Below the pieces are notes generated by a model. It had not been told where the DNA came from and searched no databases. It saw nothing but the letters and a program-made list of their open reading frames with translations. Of a stretch of 8,770 bases of DNA, positions 1-6,592 are shown piece by piece; within the stretch, counting starts at the first letter, position 1, and each line of letters begins with the position of its first letter. The stretch comes from Actinomycetota bacterium (GTDB lineage: Bacteria > Actinomycetota > Acidimicrobiia > Spongiisociales > UBA5794), in NCBI GenBank assembly GCA_003648875.1, contig QMQC01000051.1, forward strand, positions 1 to 8,770, written 5' to 3'. Made by a program: the position numbers and the translations under genes.

Positions 1-1564
1 ATACGGATGCGAACAGGTTTGCTGACTCATACGCATGTGGGTATTCGCCGATCCTGCGGTTCATGCCGTTGATACCGACCCAGAACAGTGGGATGAAAGT
101 GAAATTGAACGCCACAGTCACCCAGATTGCGAATATCTTGCCCATAGTGTCGTTGTACATGCGCCCTGTGATCTTCGGGAACCAATAGAAGAAGGCAGCA
201 AGCAGGGCGAAGATGGAACCTCCAACGATGGTGTAGTGGAAATGCGCGACGACGAAGTATGTGTCGTGGAGGTGGATGTCGGTTGCGACGTCCGCAAGGA
301 AGATGCCTGTGATGCCACCGATGAGGAAGTTGAAGAGCCAACCGAAGGCCAAGACGAGTGGCGTGCGGAACCAGAGCTTGCCCTGCCACAGCGTTCCGAT
401 GATCGAGAGGAATATAACTCCCGTCGGAATCGAGATTGCCTCTGTGAGGATCATGAACGGTGCGTGGAGGAAGTCAGCCATACCTGACGTGAACATGTGG
501 TGTGCCCACACGACGACGGAGAGCCCAACGATCGTGAGCAGAGAGCCGACAACGGCCTTGTAGGCGAATAGAGGCTTACGAGCGAAGGTCGTCACGACTT
601 CAAGGATCACACCGAATCCCGGAAGCACCATGATGTATACGGCAGGGTGCGAGTAGAACCAGAATATGTGTTGGTACATGATGCCACCACCGACCTCAGG
701 CCCAAAGAAATCAGTACCCGCAACCCGGGCCATCGTGACCAGCACAAGGACAGCTGCGAAGAACTGTGTGACGCTGAACGCGAGGATCGCGGTCGCGAAT
801 CCGGCCCACGTGAAGATCGGCAACCTGCCCCACGTCATGCCCGGCGCACGCATCGTGATGACCGTCACGATGATGTTCAGCCCCCCGAGGATGGAGGACA
901 GGCCGAAGGAAATGATGGCCATGTTGAACAGGATCTGGCCGGAATCACCGATTACAGACAGCGGAGCGTATGCGGTCCAACCGGCGCTGAACGATCCGAG
1001 AAGAGGAGCGCTGAGCAACCCGATCGCGACCGGCGGCACGAGCCAGTAGCTGACGGCGTTGATGCGTGGGAACGCCATGTCCGCTGCACCGATCTGAATC
1101 GGGATGATGTAGTTGCCGAATGCGCCGATGATGCCGGCAACGGCAACGGCGATCATGAGAATGCCGTGCATAGAAGTGATCTTGTTGAATTCTTCGAGGT
1201 CCACGATGCTCATACCCGGAGTGGCAAGCTCGATGCGGATGATCATGGCCGAGAGGCCTCCGATCAGGAGGACCGCGAGGAGCGTCACGCCATAATGGAT
1301 GCCGATGCCTTTGTGATCGGTGGAAAACTGGAAGTACCGGCGCCATGTGCGATCTGTGCTGACCTGTGGCGTCTTGCCGATCCACTGGCGTCCGAAAGCT
1401 TCGATTCCTCCGATACCTGCCAGCCAACCGATGAGAGCAAGGATGAATCCGAAGACAACAACGACCTCATCTGTGGCACTACCGCCACGGATCGCGAGTG
1501 TCAGAGCGACACCGGCCACGTATCCGACGAGGCCGAGAACGAACGCTCGTATGAGGTACTTCAT
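1..1564 (-). CDS. ctaD: Cytochrome c oxidase subunit I, A2-like, 3' end outside window
   Basis: Catalytic subunit of an aa3-type haem-copper oxidase in the cytoplasmic membrane; it reduces oxygen to water and pumps protons. I translated 521 codons from ATG 1564 to the left edge without a stop, so the C-terminus is missing. Visible residues: H133 and H443 (low-spin haem), H306 with H355/H356 (CuB), Y310 (the Tyr cross-linked to H306), H441 (high-spin haem), H433/D434 (Mg site), R503/R504 (haem propionates). D-channel residues N151, D162 and N169 are kept. Helix VI reads FYSHPAVY, so the family's usual Glu is replaced by the Tyr-Ser pair known from A2 oxidases. In helix VIII the motif is IPTGVIF, putting Ile384 where the K-channel Lys normally lies, with T374 and T381 kept. 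Residues 1-75 form an extra N-terminal stretch with two likely membrane helices (about 5-24 and 34-53). It starts 24 bases after the ctaC stop, so the two are surely co-transcribed. The start is reasonable but its ribosome site is weak. Confidence 0.95.
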   Translation of the reverse strand, partial: MKYLIRAFVLGLVGYVAGVALTLAIRGGSATDEVVVVFGFILALIGWLAGIGGIEAFGRQWIGKTPQVSTDRTWRRYFQFSTDHKGIGIHYGVTLLAVLLIGGLSAMIIRIELATPGMSIVDLEEFNKITSMHGILMIAVAVAGIIGAFGNYIIPIQIGAADMAFPRINAVSYWLVPPVAIGLLSAPLLGSFSAGWTAYAPLSVIGDSGQILFNMAIISFGLSSILGGLNIIVTVITMRAPGMTWGRLPIFTWAGFATAILAFSVTQFFAAVLVLVTMARVAGTDFFGPEVGGGIMYQHIFWFYSHPAVYIMVLPGFGVILEVVTTFARKPLFAYKAVVGSLLTIVGLSVVVWAHHMFTSGMADFLHAPFMILTEAISIPTGVIFLSIIGTLWQGKLWFRTPLVLAFGWLFNFLIGGITGIFLADVATDIHLHDTYFVVAHFHYTIVGGSIFALLAAFFYWFPKITGRMYNDTMGKIFAIWVTVAFNFTFIPLFWVGINGMNRRIGEYPHAYESANLFASV

Positions 1565-1588
1565 CTGGTGGATCCGTTCATCTTCCGC

Positions 1589-2317
1589 CTACTCGCTTCC
1601 ACCGAGAGATTCGATGTACTTGTTGAATTCAGCATCGCTCACGACACGGACCGGAATGGACATGGTCGCGTGACCGGCGCCACAGAGCTCTGCACACTGG
1701 ATTCGCAGGTTTATGTCATCGTCGATCGTGCCCTCAGCCGTTGCCGTGGAGTACACCTGGGTTGTGATTCCGGGAACGGCGTCGATCTTGACACGAAAGG
1801 CTGGAATCCAGAATGAGTGGAGTACGTCCGTGCTGTTGACGTCATATCTGACGCGCATCTCGGCCGGAACGACGAGTTCATCAAGAGCTGTCGCGCCGTT
1901 GTGATACGTGATCTCCCAGAAGAACTGGGACGCTTCGATCTCGATCGCATAGTCAGACGACGATTCGCCCCGAATCTCGGTGAGTCCTATGAATCCCGGG
2001 TTGATGACGACGTAGATCGCAAGAGCTGAAGTGACGATGAGCCATGTAGTGACAAGGACCCTGTTCGTGTGCTGGTTCGGACCATCCTCCCTGTCAGCTC
2101 CATCGGAACGCCAGTCGATCGCACCCCACGTCATGACCGCGAGGACAATTGCCATGACGGGTGACCCGAGGTACATCAAGAGAAGGAAGGCGTCGTCGAC
2201 GACGTGCGCCTCTTCGGCCCATTTCACCGGAAGTATGTTCACATACTTCGTGAGGGCAACGAGGAGAGCGGTGTAACCCAGCCACAAGAAGGCGACCGGT
2301 AACCAAGATCTTCGCAC
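1589..2317 (-). CDS. ctaC: Cytochrome c oxidase subunit II (CuA subunit)
   Basis: Accepts electrons from cytochrome c through the binuclear CuA centre and passes them to subunit I. The frame is open upstream to 2488, but I choose GTG 2317 because GGAGG lies four bases before it (2322-2326) and the residues further upstream look non-coding. This gives 242 residues. Residues 7-28 could be a signal peptide or first membrane segment, with further membrane helices at about 43-66 and 88-112. The CuA domain has all expected ligands: H167, then C208, E210, C212, H216 and M219 in CAELCGAGHATM. The aromatic electron-entry region is QFFWEITY (131-138). The protein ends shortly after the CuA fold, so there is no fused cytochrome c domain as in caa3 subunit II. 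It is first in the operon, upstream of ctaD; other oxidase genes probably lie beyond the left edge. Confidence 0.95.
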   Translation of the reverse strand: MRRSWLPVAFLWLGYTALLVALTKYVNILPVKWAEEAHVVDDAFLLLMYLGSPVMAIVLAVMTWGAIDWRSDGADREDGPNQHTNRVLVTTWLIVTSALAIYVVINPGFIGLTEIRGESSSDYAIEIEASQFFWEITYHNGATALDELVVPAEMRVRYDVNSTDVLHSFWIPAFRVKIDAVPGITTQVYSTATAEGTIDDDINLRIQCAELCGAGHATMSIPVRVVSDAEFNKYIESLGGSE

Positions 2318-2354
2318 GAAACCTCCAGGAAGAAACGCTCTCAACAGTGCTGGG

Positions 2355-2367
2355 TGGGGCGAGTGTA
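2355..2367 (-). promoter_or_regulatory. Candidate ctaC promoter (-10 box and start site)
   Basis: Read on the minus strand, TACACT occupies 2367-2362 and is preceded by GGGT. Six bases later comes an A at 2355, which would be the transcription start, giving a 38-base leader that includes the GGAGG site of ctaC. I see no convincing -35 hexamer at normal spacing. This is a motif match only. Confidence 0.4.
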
Positions 2368-2400
2368 ACCCGACTCGGGGGTGTGGGGCCGGACAATCCG

Positions 2401-2459
2401 AAGGGCTCCCCTTGGAAGGAGTGCCCTTGAAACGGCGCTGTCCATGTCCGGGACCCGGA
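2401..2459. promoter_or_regulatory. Inverted repeats upstream of the ctaC promoter
   Basis: The roughly 300 bases between ctaC and the acetyltransferase gene (2318-2617) contain no convincing gene. Two symmetrical elements stand out. At 2401-2428, AAGGG and CTCC can pair with GGAG and CCCTT, with a two-base bulge. At 2447-2459, TCCGGG-A-CCCGGA is a perfect 6-1-6 palindrome. Both lie upstream of the proposed ctaC start site, so they are better candidates for protein-binding sites than for leader RNA structures. No T-run follows either, so neither looks like an intrinsic terminator. Confidence 0.3.
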
Positions 2460-2585
2460 TACGCCTCGCCTGCACTCCTGGCCTCCATCGGACCGACGTG
2501 TCAGAGGTCTCATGACCAGAAACTGAGCTCTCGCGTGGGTCGATCCTGGGGCGGCAACGTTGCCGTGACCGATGGCGCACCGCGA

Positions 2586-2604
2586 TAGAGTCAGAGGATG
2601 GAGG
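2586..2604 (+). promoter_or_regulatory. Candidate promoter and ribosome site of the GNAT gene
   Basis: TAGAGT at 2586-2591 is followed after six bases by A2598, a probable start site. GGAGG at 2600-2604 would serve the GTG at 2618 with a longish 13-base spacer. The same hexamer and spacing recur at other genes in the window, which is the main support; no good -35 box is visible. A2598 also begins a seven-codon reading frame whose TGA (2619-2621) overlaps the GTG start. Confidence 0.4.
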
Positions 2605-2617
2605 AAGTGGGTGCAGC

Positions 2618-3205
2618 GTGAAGATCGATCGATACGAGGTTGAGTCTCTTACACCCGACCGGTTCGACGATCTCGTCGCCGTTCTCGGCGTAGGCGGCAT
2701 CGGCGGCTGCTGGTGCATGTACTGGACCGCTCCAACAACCAAGGCATGGGGGGAAGGCGCCAAGGGTGGAAGAACAGCGCCAAATCGAAAGGCGTTCCTG
2801 GACATCATCGAGGCCGGGCCACCTCCCGGTCTCCTTGCATATCTGGATGGGGAACCTGTGGCCTGGTGCCGGGTGGTCCCGCGGCAGTCACTCCCTGGTC
2901 TGGGGAACTCCCGGTTCTTCAGGACCGACCTCGACATCGACGGTGTGTGGTCGCTCCCCTGCTTCGTCGTCCGAAGTGCTCACAGACATCACGGTCTCAC
3001 CACGATCCTCATCAAGGCGGCCATCCGGCACGTCCGGGATCACGGAGGCCGCTTCCTCGAGGCATACCCCTGGGACACGGACGAGATCAAACCTGAATCC
3101 ACCGTCTATACCGGTCTCGCCTCGACCTTCGAAAGATTGGGGTTCGAAGTTGTTCAGCGAAAAGCGCCACACAAACCGATGATGCGCCTCTCCGTCAACG
3201 GATAG
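2618..3205 (+). CDS. GNAT-family N-acetyltransferase
   Basis: A 195-residue protein with the GNAT layout. There is a central strand GLLAYLDGEPVAWC (71-84), then the acetyl-CoA-binding motif A around CFVVRSAHRHHGLTT (115-129), where RHHGL stands in for the usual R/Q-x-x-G-x-G/A pyrophosphate loop. A motif-B-like helix and strand follow at STVYTGLASTFERLGFEVV (161-179). The CWCMYW cluster at 31-36 occurs in some uncharacterised members of the family. It presumably transfers an acetyl group to a small-molecule or protein amine in the cytosol; the substrate cannot be read from the sequence. The GTG start is the first in-frame choice after a GGAGG and the frame is clean from there. It is divergent from ctaC and 120 bases upstream of the VOC gene; the two may or may not be co-transcribed. 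Confidence 0.85.
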   Translation: MKIDRYEVESLTPDRFDDLVAVLGVGGIGGCWCMYWTAPTTKAWGEGAKGGRTAPNRKAFLDIIEAGPPPGLLAYLDGEPVAWCRVVPRQSLPGLGNSRFFRTDLDIDGVWSLPCFVVRSAHRHHGLTTILIKAAIRHVRDHGGRFLEAYPWDTDEIKPESTVYTGLASTFERLGFEVVQRKAPHKPMMRLSVNG

Positions 3206-3222
3206 CTGGCTGGGTGTCGGGC

Positions 3223-3235
3223 TAGAGTCGATTCA
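3223..3235 (+). promoter_or_regulatory. Candidate promoter of the VOC gene
   Basis: TAGAGT at 3223-3228 is followed six bases later by A3235, matching the geometry seen elsewhere in the window. It would give a leader of about 91 bases before the VOC start. No recognisable -35 hexamer is present, so this is only a motif match in the gap after the GNAT stop codon. Confidence 0.35.
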
Positions 3236-3325
3236 TCGACATGTGCGGACCCGTATGGACGACAACCGCAATGCACACTTCCTTGTCGTCGATTCTTCTG
3301 CCAACGAACGCCAAGGAGACATACC

Positions 3326-3703
3326 ATGATCACCCACGTCGAAACGATCGCCGTCTACGTCAGCGACCAGCGTCGCGTCCGAGACTTCTACGTTGACAAG
3401 CTCGGCTTCGAGCTGCGCGAGGACGCGCCCTTTGGTCCGGCAGGTGGTGGGCTGCGCTGGATCGAGGTAGCTCCGGCAGGAGCCAAGACCGTGCTGGCAC
3501 TCTTCACACCTCCTGGACTCGAAGATCGAGTCGGGACCAACTCGGGAATCGTCTTCCTCTGCGACGACATCCGGGCGACCACGGCAGAGATGAAGGGCCG
3601 TGGTGTCAATTTCACACAGGAACCGATTCTGATTCCCTCAGGATGGTGGGCACAGTTCGAAGATCCAGACGGCAACAAGTTCGGTCTCAGTCGGGCTGAC
3701 TGA
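3326..3703 (+). CDS. VOC-family (glyoxalase/bleomycin-resistance fold) protein
   Basis: A 125-residue single-module protein with both halves of the vicinal-oxygen-chelate fold. The first half is IAVYVSDQRRVRDFYVDKLGF (8-28). The second is GIVFLCDDIRATTAEMKGRGV (74-94), followed by FEDPDGNKFGL (111-121). The start is well supported: AAGGAGA lies just before ATG 3326. In metal-dependent members the ligands usually include a His in the first strand and a Glu after the DPDGN turn. Here the matching places hold no His in VETIAVYV and Gly120, so classic glyoxalase I chemistry is unlikely. It may bind or act on a small hydrophobic or toxic compound. It probably acts as a homodimer in the cytosol, as is common for one-module members. 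It is convergent with the luciferase-like gene, 47 bases away. Confidence 0.85.
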   Translation: MITHVETIAVYVSDQRRVRDFYVDKLGFELREDAPFGPAGGGLRWIEVAPAGAKTVLALFTPPGLEDRVGTNSGIVFLCDDIRATTAEMKGRGVNFTQEPILIPSGWWAQFEDPDGNKFGLSRAD

Positions 3704-3750
3704 CGAGTGTTCCGATCCCGAGTATTCCCCGATCCCAGAGCTGCTTCGGT

Positions 3751-4683
3751 TCAGCCGGCGTGGACGATCTCCACTACGGGCTGCATGGCTTCCACCGCCG
3801 CGGTTGTCTTCGGGAAGACGTCGCACCGTACCTCTTCAAACCCGAGCTTGCCGACTGAGAGGATGAACTCGGCGATATCTTCGGACGTGCCCGTGACGGG
3901 TTGTTTCATGTCGAGACCTTCAGCCTTCGGCCCATGAGCATCGAAGCCCTCCGGTACAACGGTGTACAGGTCAAAAGTTCGTGCCAGCGTGGGTGGGTCG
4001 CGGCCCTCGACCTGACACGCCTGTTCCAGCAGCCCAATGATCGGGGCGAGCCTCACGTTGAGTTGCTCGAGCGTCTCATCCCACCCCCACCAGTTCCACG
4101 CGTCGGCGTACTTCGCGACCAGCCGCAGCATCTTCGGTCCACCTGCAGCGATGTTGATCGGCGGACCCCCCTTGCGGGGGCCGCGCAGCACCAGTTCGGC
4201 TCTCTTGGCGGTGTAGAACTCGCCCTCGAAATCGATTTCGCCGCTCTTGAGGAGGCCGTGGATGATCTGAATCGCTTCCGCAAAGCGCGAATACCGCTTG
4301 TCGGTTGGGAATCCAAACGCTTCGTAGTCAGAGTCTTCCGTGTTCCCTGCTCCGATGCCGAGTACGAAACGGCCTCCCGATATCTCGTCGATCGTGTCCG
4401 CGATCTTCGCCATCATCGCTGGAGAGCGATACGGGGAGTTGGCGACCGAAGGCCCAAGGTTGATGCGACTCGTTGTCGCTGCGACGGCTGCGGCAATCGA
4501 CACAGACTCCCACACACCGTCCGTGGCCTCCTTGCCGCGGTACAACAGCGCATCTTCGAACACAAACATGTCAAAGCCAACCGCCTCCGCGGTGGCCGCC
4601 CGTGCACTGATCGACTCCCACGAAGGTGTCGGCGTGTCCCCGTCCGGTCGGCCGTGGAGTTGGGTAATGAGTCCGATTCTCAT
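3751..4683 (-). CDS. LLM-class (luciferase-like) flavin/F420-dependent oxidoreductase
   Basis: A 310-residue protein of the bacterial luciferase-like superfamily, a TIM barrel that uses FMN or, often in actinobacteria, coenzyme F420. Landmarks in order: MRIGLITQLH first strand (1-10); EAVGFDMFVFEDAL (33-46); the segment ending in NLGPSVANSPYRSPAMMA (75-92); GGRFVLGIGAGN (103-114) with a following Y/F-rich region and a conserved-type YSRFAEAIQII (131-141); and INIAAGGPKMLRLVAKYADAWN (positions 176-197), the typical cofactor-phosphate region. Length is normal for the family. The reaction cannot be assigned: members include F420-dependent dehydrogenases, reductases and monooxygenases. On the minus strand TAGCCT (4695-4690) lies exactly six bases before ATG 4683 and there is no usable Shine-Dalgarno site, suggesting a leaderless transcript. 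No operon partner is visible. Confidence 0.88.
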   Translation of the reverse strand: MRIGLITQLHGRPDGDTPTPSWESISARAATAEAVGFDMFVFEDALLYRGKEATDGVWESVSIAAAVAATTSRINLGPSVANSPYRSPAMMAKIADTIDEISGGRFVLGIGAGNTEDSDYEAFGFPTDKRYSRFAEAIQIIHGLLKSGEIDFEGEFYTAKRAELVLRGPRKGGPPINIAAGGPKMLRLVAKYADAWNWWGWDETLEQLNVRLAPIIGLLEQACQVEGRDPPTLARTFDLYTVVPEGFDAHGPKAEGLDMKQPVTGTSEDIAEFILSVGKLGFEEVRCDVFPKTTAAVEAMQPVVEIVHAG

Positions 4684-4689
4684 CCACCG

Positions 4690-4695
4690 AGGCTA
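4690..4695 (-). promoter_or_regulatory. Candidate -10 box of a leaderless LLM oxidoreductase transcript
   Basis: TAGCCT read on the minus strand is followed by CGGTGG and then ATG 4683. The A of the start codon therefore falls seven bases after the box, at the expected transcription start. No clear -35 element is seen. The 214 bases between this gene and the TetR stop hold no other feature I can support. Confidence 0.4.
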
Positions 4696-4897
4696 ACGAA
4701 CTGGAATGTCCGATGCCACCCGCGCCTCTCTTCCTTGGTCGCACCTCAGGAGCTGATGAGTGTGTCCAAGAAGCTCAAGGAGAGATGGGATCAGTCGAGT
4801 TGTCTGCCATCAGCCTGCGGGAGTCTTCGCTTGGTCCGTCGCTTGATACAAATGGAATCGACGGCGGATCTTCGGGCGCCTTCGGGTCACCTACCGC

Positions 4898-5518
4898 TCA
4901 CCGTGGCTCGAGGAGCTCGCGTTCAAGGAGGTCGCCGAGCCACTTCTCGTATTCGTCGGCATTCCAGCCAAGCTTGTCCGTGGCGAGTAGGTATTGCTCG
5001 ACGCTCGTGAGAAGCCAGAGAAGGTCGGCGGCCTCACCCTGTTCGAGGTCGTCGCGCAGGGCACCCTTCCTGGCCCAGATCTCGGTGATTTCTCCGGTGC
5101 CGCGATAGCGGTTCTGGTCTTCACGGTCGATCAGCGCGGCAACGTCGGGGGCGCTTCTGGCGTCGAGCGCCGCTTGGATGAGGGGAGCCCCTTGCTCGAA
5201 GAGGGTACGTATCCAAGAGACAAAAAGTCGGAGTTGCTTGCGTGGGTCTTCTTCTGCAACCATCTCGGCGACCCGAGCGGCCTGGCCAGCCGTTTCCTTG
5301 AGGTCTTCAAAAATGGCGGCGACGACTCCGCTCTTACTTCCGAACACCGCGTAGATCGTTTGCGGAGCGACCCCGGCGTTCTGGGCGATCTCGTTGATGG
5401 TCGTCTCGGAGAACCCGTTTGCAGTGAACAGGTTGCGAGCGCTCTTTCGGATGAGAGACCTGGTTTCGAGGGCCCGTTCATCGCGCAAGCTCGATCGATA
5501 GGTACGGTCGGTTGACAT
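4898..5518 (-). CDS. TetR/AcrR-family transcriptional regulator
   Basis: A 206-residue one-component repressor-type regulator. The N-terminal DNA-binding domain spans about residues 18-66: helix ETRSLIRKSARNLF, then NGFSETTINEIAQNAGVAPQTIYAVFGSK, the typical TetR helix-turn-helix, with the recognition helix at about 49-58. Residues 70-206 form the helical ligand and dimer domain, which is not diagnostic of a ligand. Two adjacent starts exist, GTG 5521 and ATG 5518. I prefer ATG because it lies exactly six bases after a TAGAGT box on the minus strand, as expected for a leaderless message. It is divergent from the DUF998 gene across a 67-base gap carrying a perfect palindrome, so it most likely represses both itself and that neighbour. 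The inducer is unknown. Confidence 0.92.
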   Translation of the reverse strand: MSTDRTYRSSLRDERALETRSLIRKSARNLFTANGFSETTINEIAQNAGVAPQTIYAVFGSKSGVVAAIFEDLKETAGQAARVAEMVAEEDPRKQLRLFVSWIRTLFEQGAPLIQAALDARSAPDVAALIDREDQNRYRGTGEITEIWARKGALRDDLEQGEAADLLWLLTSVEQYLLATDKLGWNADEYEKWLGDLLERELLEPR

Positions 5519-5541
5519 CACTCCACTCTACTCGATAGAGT
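5512..5541 (+). promoter_or_regulatory. Promoter of the DUF998 gene
   Basis: TTGACA (5512-5517) and TAGAGT (5536-5541) are separated by 18 bases, a near-ideal housekeeping-sigma promoter and the best in the window. The predicted start is at about 5547-5548, giving a leader of about 38 bases with AAGGAG at 5572-5577 before ATG 5586. The -35 box overlaps the tetR start codon on the other strand, and the -10 box is the right arm of the palindrome at 5524-5542, so a protein bound there should block this promoter. Confidence 0.6.
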
Positions 5542-5542
5542 G
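5524..5542. promoter_or_regulatory. Palindromic operator, probable TetR binding site
   Basis: CACTCTA-CTCGA-TAGAGTG is a perfect 7-base inverted repeat with a 5-base centre, a size and position typical of TetR-family operators. Each arm contains TAGAGT read outward on its strand: the right arm is the -10 box of the DUF998 gene and the left arm is the -10 box of tetR (5530-5525). A third copy of the half site, ACTCTA, lies at 5563-5568, 20 bases beyond the right arm. Binding here would shut both promoters at once. That the neighbouring TetR protein binds it is inferred from context. Confidence 0.65.
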
Positions 5543-5585
5543 TTCTATATTCATTAGGTATTACTCTATTGAAGGAGAAAGGATA

Positions 5586-6257
5586 ATGGATGCAAGCAGG
5601 CCCACAATGAGCCCGCCGAGCCGAGCCGTACGGTTGGCAGCACTGGGCGGCGTGGTCGGACCGATCCTGTTCGCAAGCTTGGTGGTCATCGGCGGAATCC
5701 TCTACGACGGATACAGCCACACCAGTCAGAAGATCAGCGAACTCGGAGGGGAGGGAGCCGAGTATGCGGTGCTCCAGAACCTCAACTTCATCATGATCGG
5801 GGTGCTGGTGATCGGGTTCGCCTGGGCATTGGCGCGGGTGCTGGGACCCCCCTTGCTCGGCCCTGTTCTGATCGGCATCTTCGGGCTATTGAGCTCGATC
5901 GCCAATGGTCTCCTGCCGTGTGACGCCGGTTGCAAGGGAGAAACCACCGTTGGTCTGTTGCACAACATCACGGGAGTTGTTGGTTTTATCGCCGCGATCG
6001 TCGGCATGTTCGTCTTGGCACGTCGCTGGCGCGACGACCCGACTTGGCAGCCCCACGTAGGCTTCACCCGAGGTGCCGCATTCGTCGCCATCGGTGGCCT
6101 TGTTTGGTTCATCGCCACCCAGGCTCTGGACGCTCAGAACCTTGCAGGTATCGCCCAGCGGGTCTTCGTCTCAGCGCTGCTCCTATGGATCGCAGTCACC
6201 GCCGCTCGGCTCTTGAGTGAAATCACCAAGTCGGATGGCAAGAGTCCGCAGTCGTAG
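5586..6257 (+). CDS. DUF998 family integral membrane protein
   Basis: A 223-residue membrane protein with six likely helices at about residues 17-40, 65-86, 89-110, 125-146, 163-180 and 192-210. The loop after the first helix carries DGYSHTSQKISELG (41-54), the pattern I associate with DUF998 proteins. C112 and C116 (PCDAGCKG) lie at the end of the third helix and could form a disulfide on the outer face. The biochemical role of the family is not established. The start at ATG 5586 is well supported by AAGGAG eight bases upstream and a TTGACA/TAGAGT promoter. Divergent pairing with a TetR gene and a shared operator suggests expression is induced by a small molecule sensed by that regulator, for example a membrane-active compound; this last point is inference. 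Confidence 0.85.
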   Translation: MDASRPTMSPPSRAVRLAALGGVVGPILFASLVVIGGILYDGYSHTSQKISELGGEGAEYAVLQNLNFIMIGVLVIGFAWALARVLGPPLLGPVLIGIFGLLSSIANGLLPCDAGCKGETTVGLLHNITGVVGFIAAIVGMFVLARRWRDDPTWQPHVGFTRGAAFVAIGGLVWFIATQALDAQNLAGIAQRVFVSALLLWIAVTAARLLSEITKSDGKSPQS

Positions 6258-6503
6258 GCCCGGCGACATAGAGAGCCATGAGCGCTTTGGGAATCAGGTA
6301 GTTCCACTCCTCTTGGGAGCACCGCTTGTGCGCTGTTGCCGACAGCGGCTTCGCTGAGTTTGGCCTTGATGCAGACATCGGGACAACCAGGAATCTCGCC
6401 GACGGCCACCCATACCTGAGCGAGGGCAGGGGCAATCGCGTTTTCGCCCTTTTCGAGCCAATACCGGTGCCAATCGAGCGCTGACTTCAGAGTCAGTCGA
6501 CAT
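6223..6503 (-). pseudogene. Possible frameshifted remnant of a small unknown gene
   Basis: This stretch (most of the 335 bases between DUF998 and the next gene) has no intact convincing gene, but two minus-strand frames look protein-like in sequence. The first reads ALDWHRYWLEKGENAIAPA and continues to IPGCPDVCIKAKLSEA; the second, from about 6360, reads AHKRCSQEEWNYLIPKALM and ends in a TGA at 6223-6225. Joining them needs one shift near 6345-6365. ATG 6503, with GGGAGGG nine bases upstream, is a plausible original start but needs another shift near 6485. Third codon positions are GC-rich in both parts. I do not recognise the family. The 3' part would overlap the DUF998 stop. Chance open frames in GC-rich DNA are the alternative. 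Confidence 0.3.
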
Positions 6504-6592
6504 GTTTCCGGCCCTCCCGACCGGCCGAAGGCATATTGATCGCCGCTACATTGCACGGGCATCGGGAACAATTCCTAGCGAAGGAGACGGTC

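Noticed and set aside
35..1816. Long plus-strand open frames across the oxidase genes, including one of 389 codons
   Set aside because: They are highly charged, low in hydrophobic residues and lie exactly opposite ctaD and ctaC, whose translations carry all expected ligands. They are antisense shadows.
3712..3736. Short direct repeat CCGATCCC in the gap between the VOC and LLM genes
   Set aside because: Two copies of eight bases in GC-rich DNA are not significant, and no hairpin or T-run makes it a terminator.
3901..5010. Plus-strand frame of 369 codons
   Set aside because: It lies opposite the LLM oxidoreductase and is rich in Arg, Pro and Ser, as expected of an antisense frame. Its part at 4756-4897, beginning MSVSKKLKERWDQ after AGGAG, looks slightly more gene-like, but it runs straight into antisense tetR with no sensible end.
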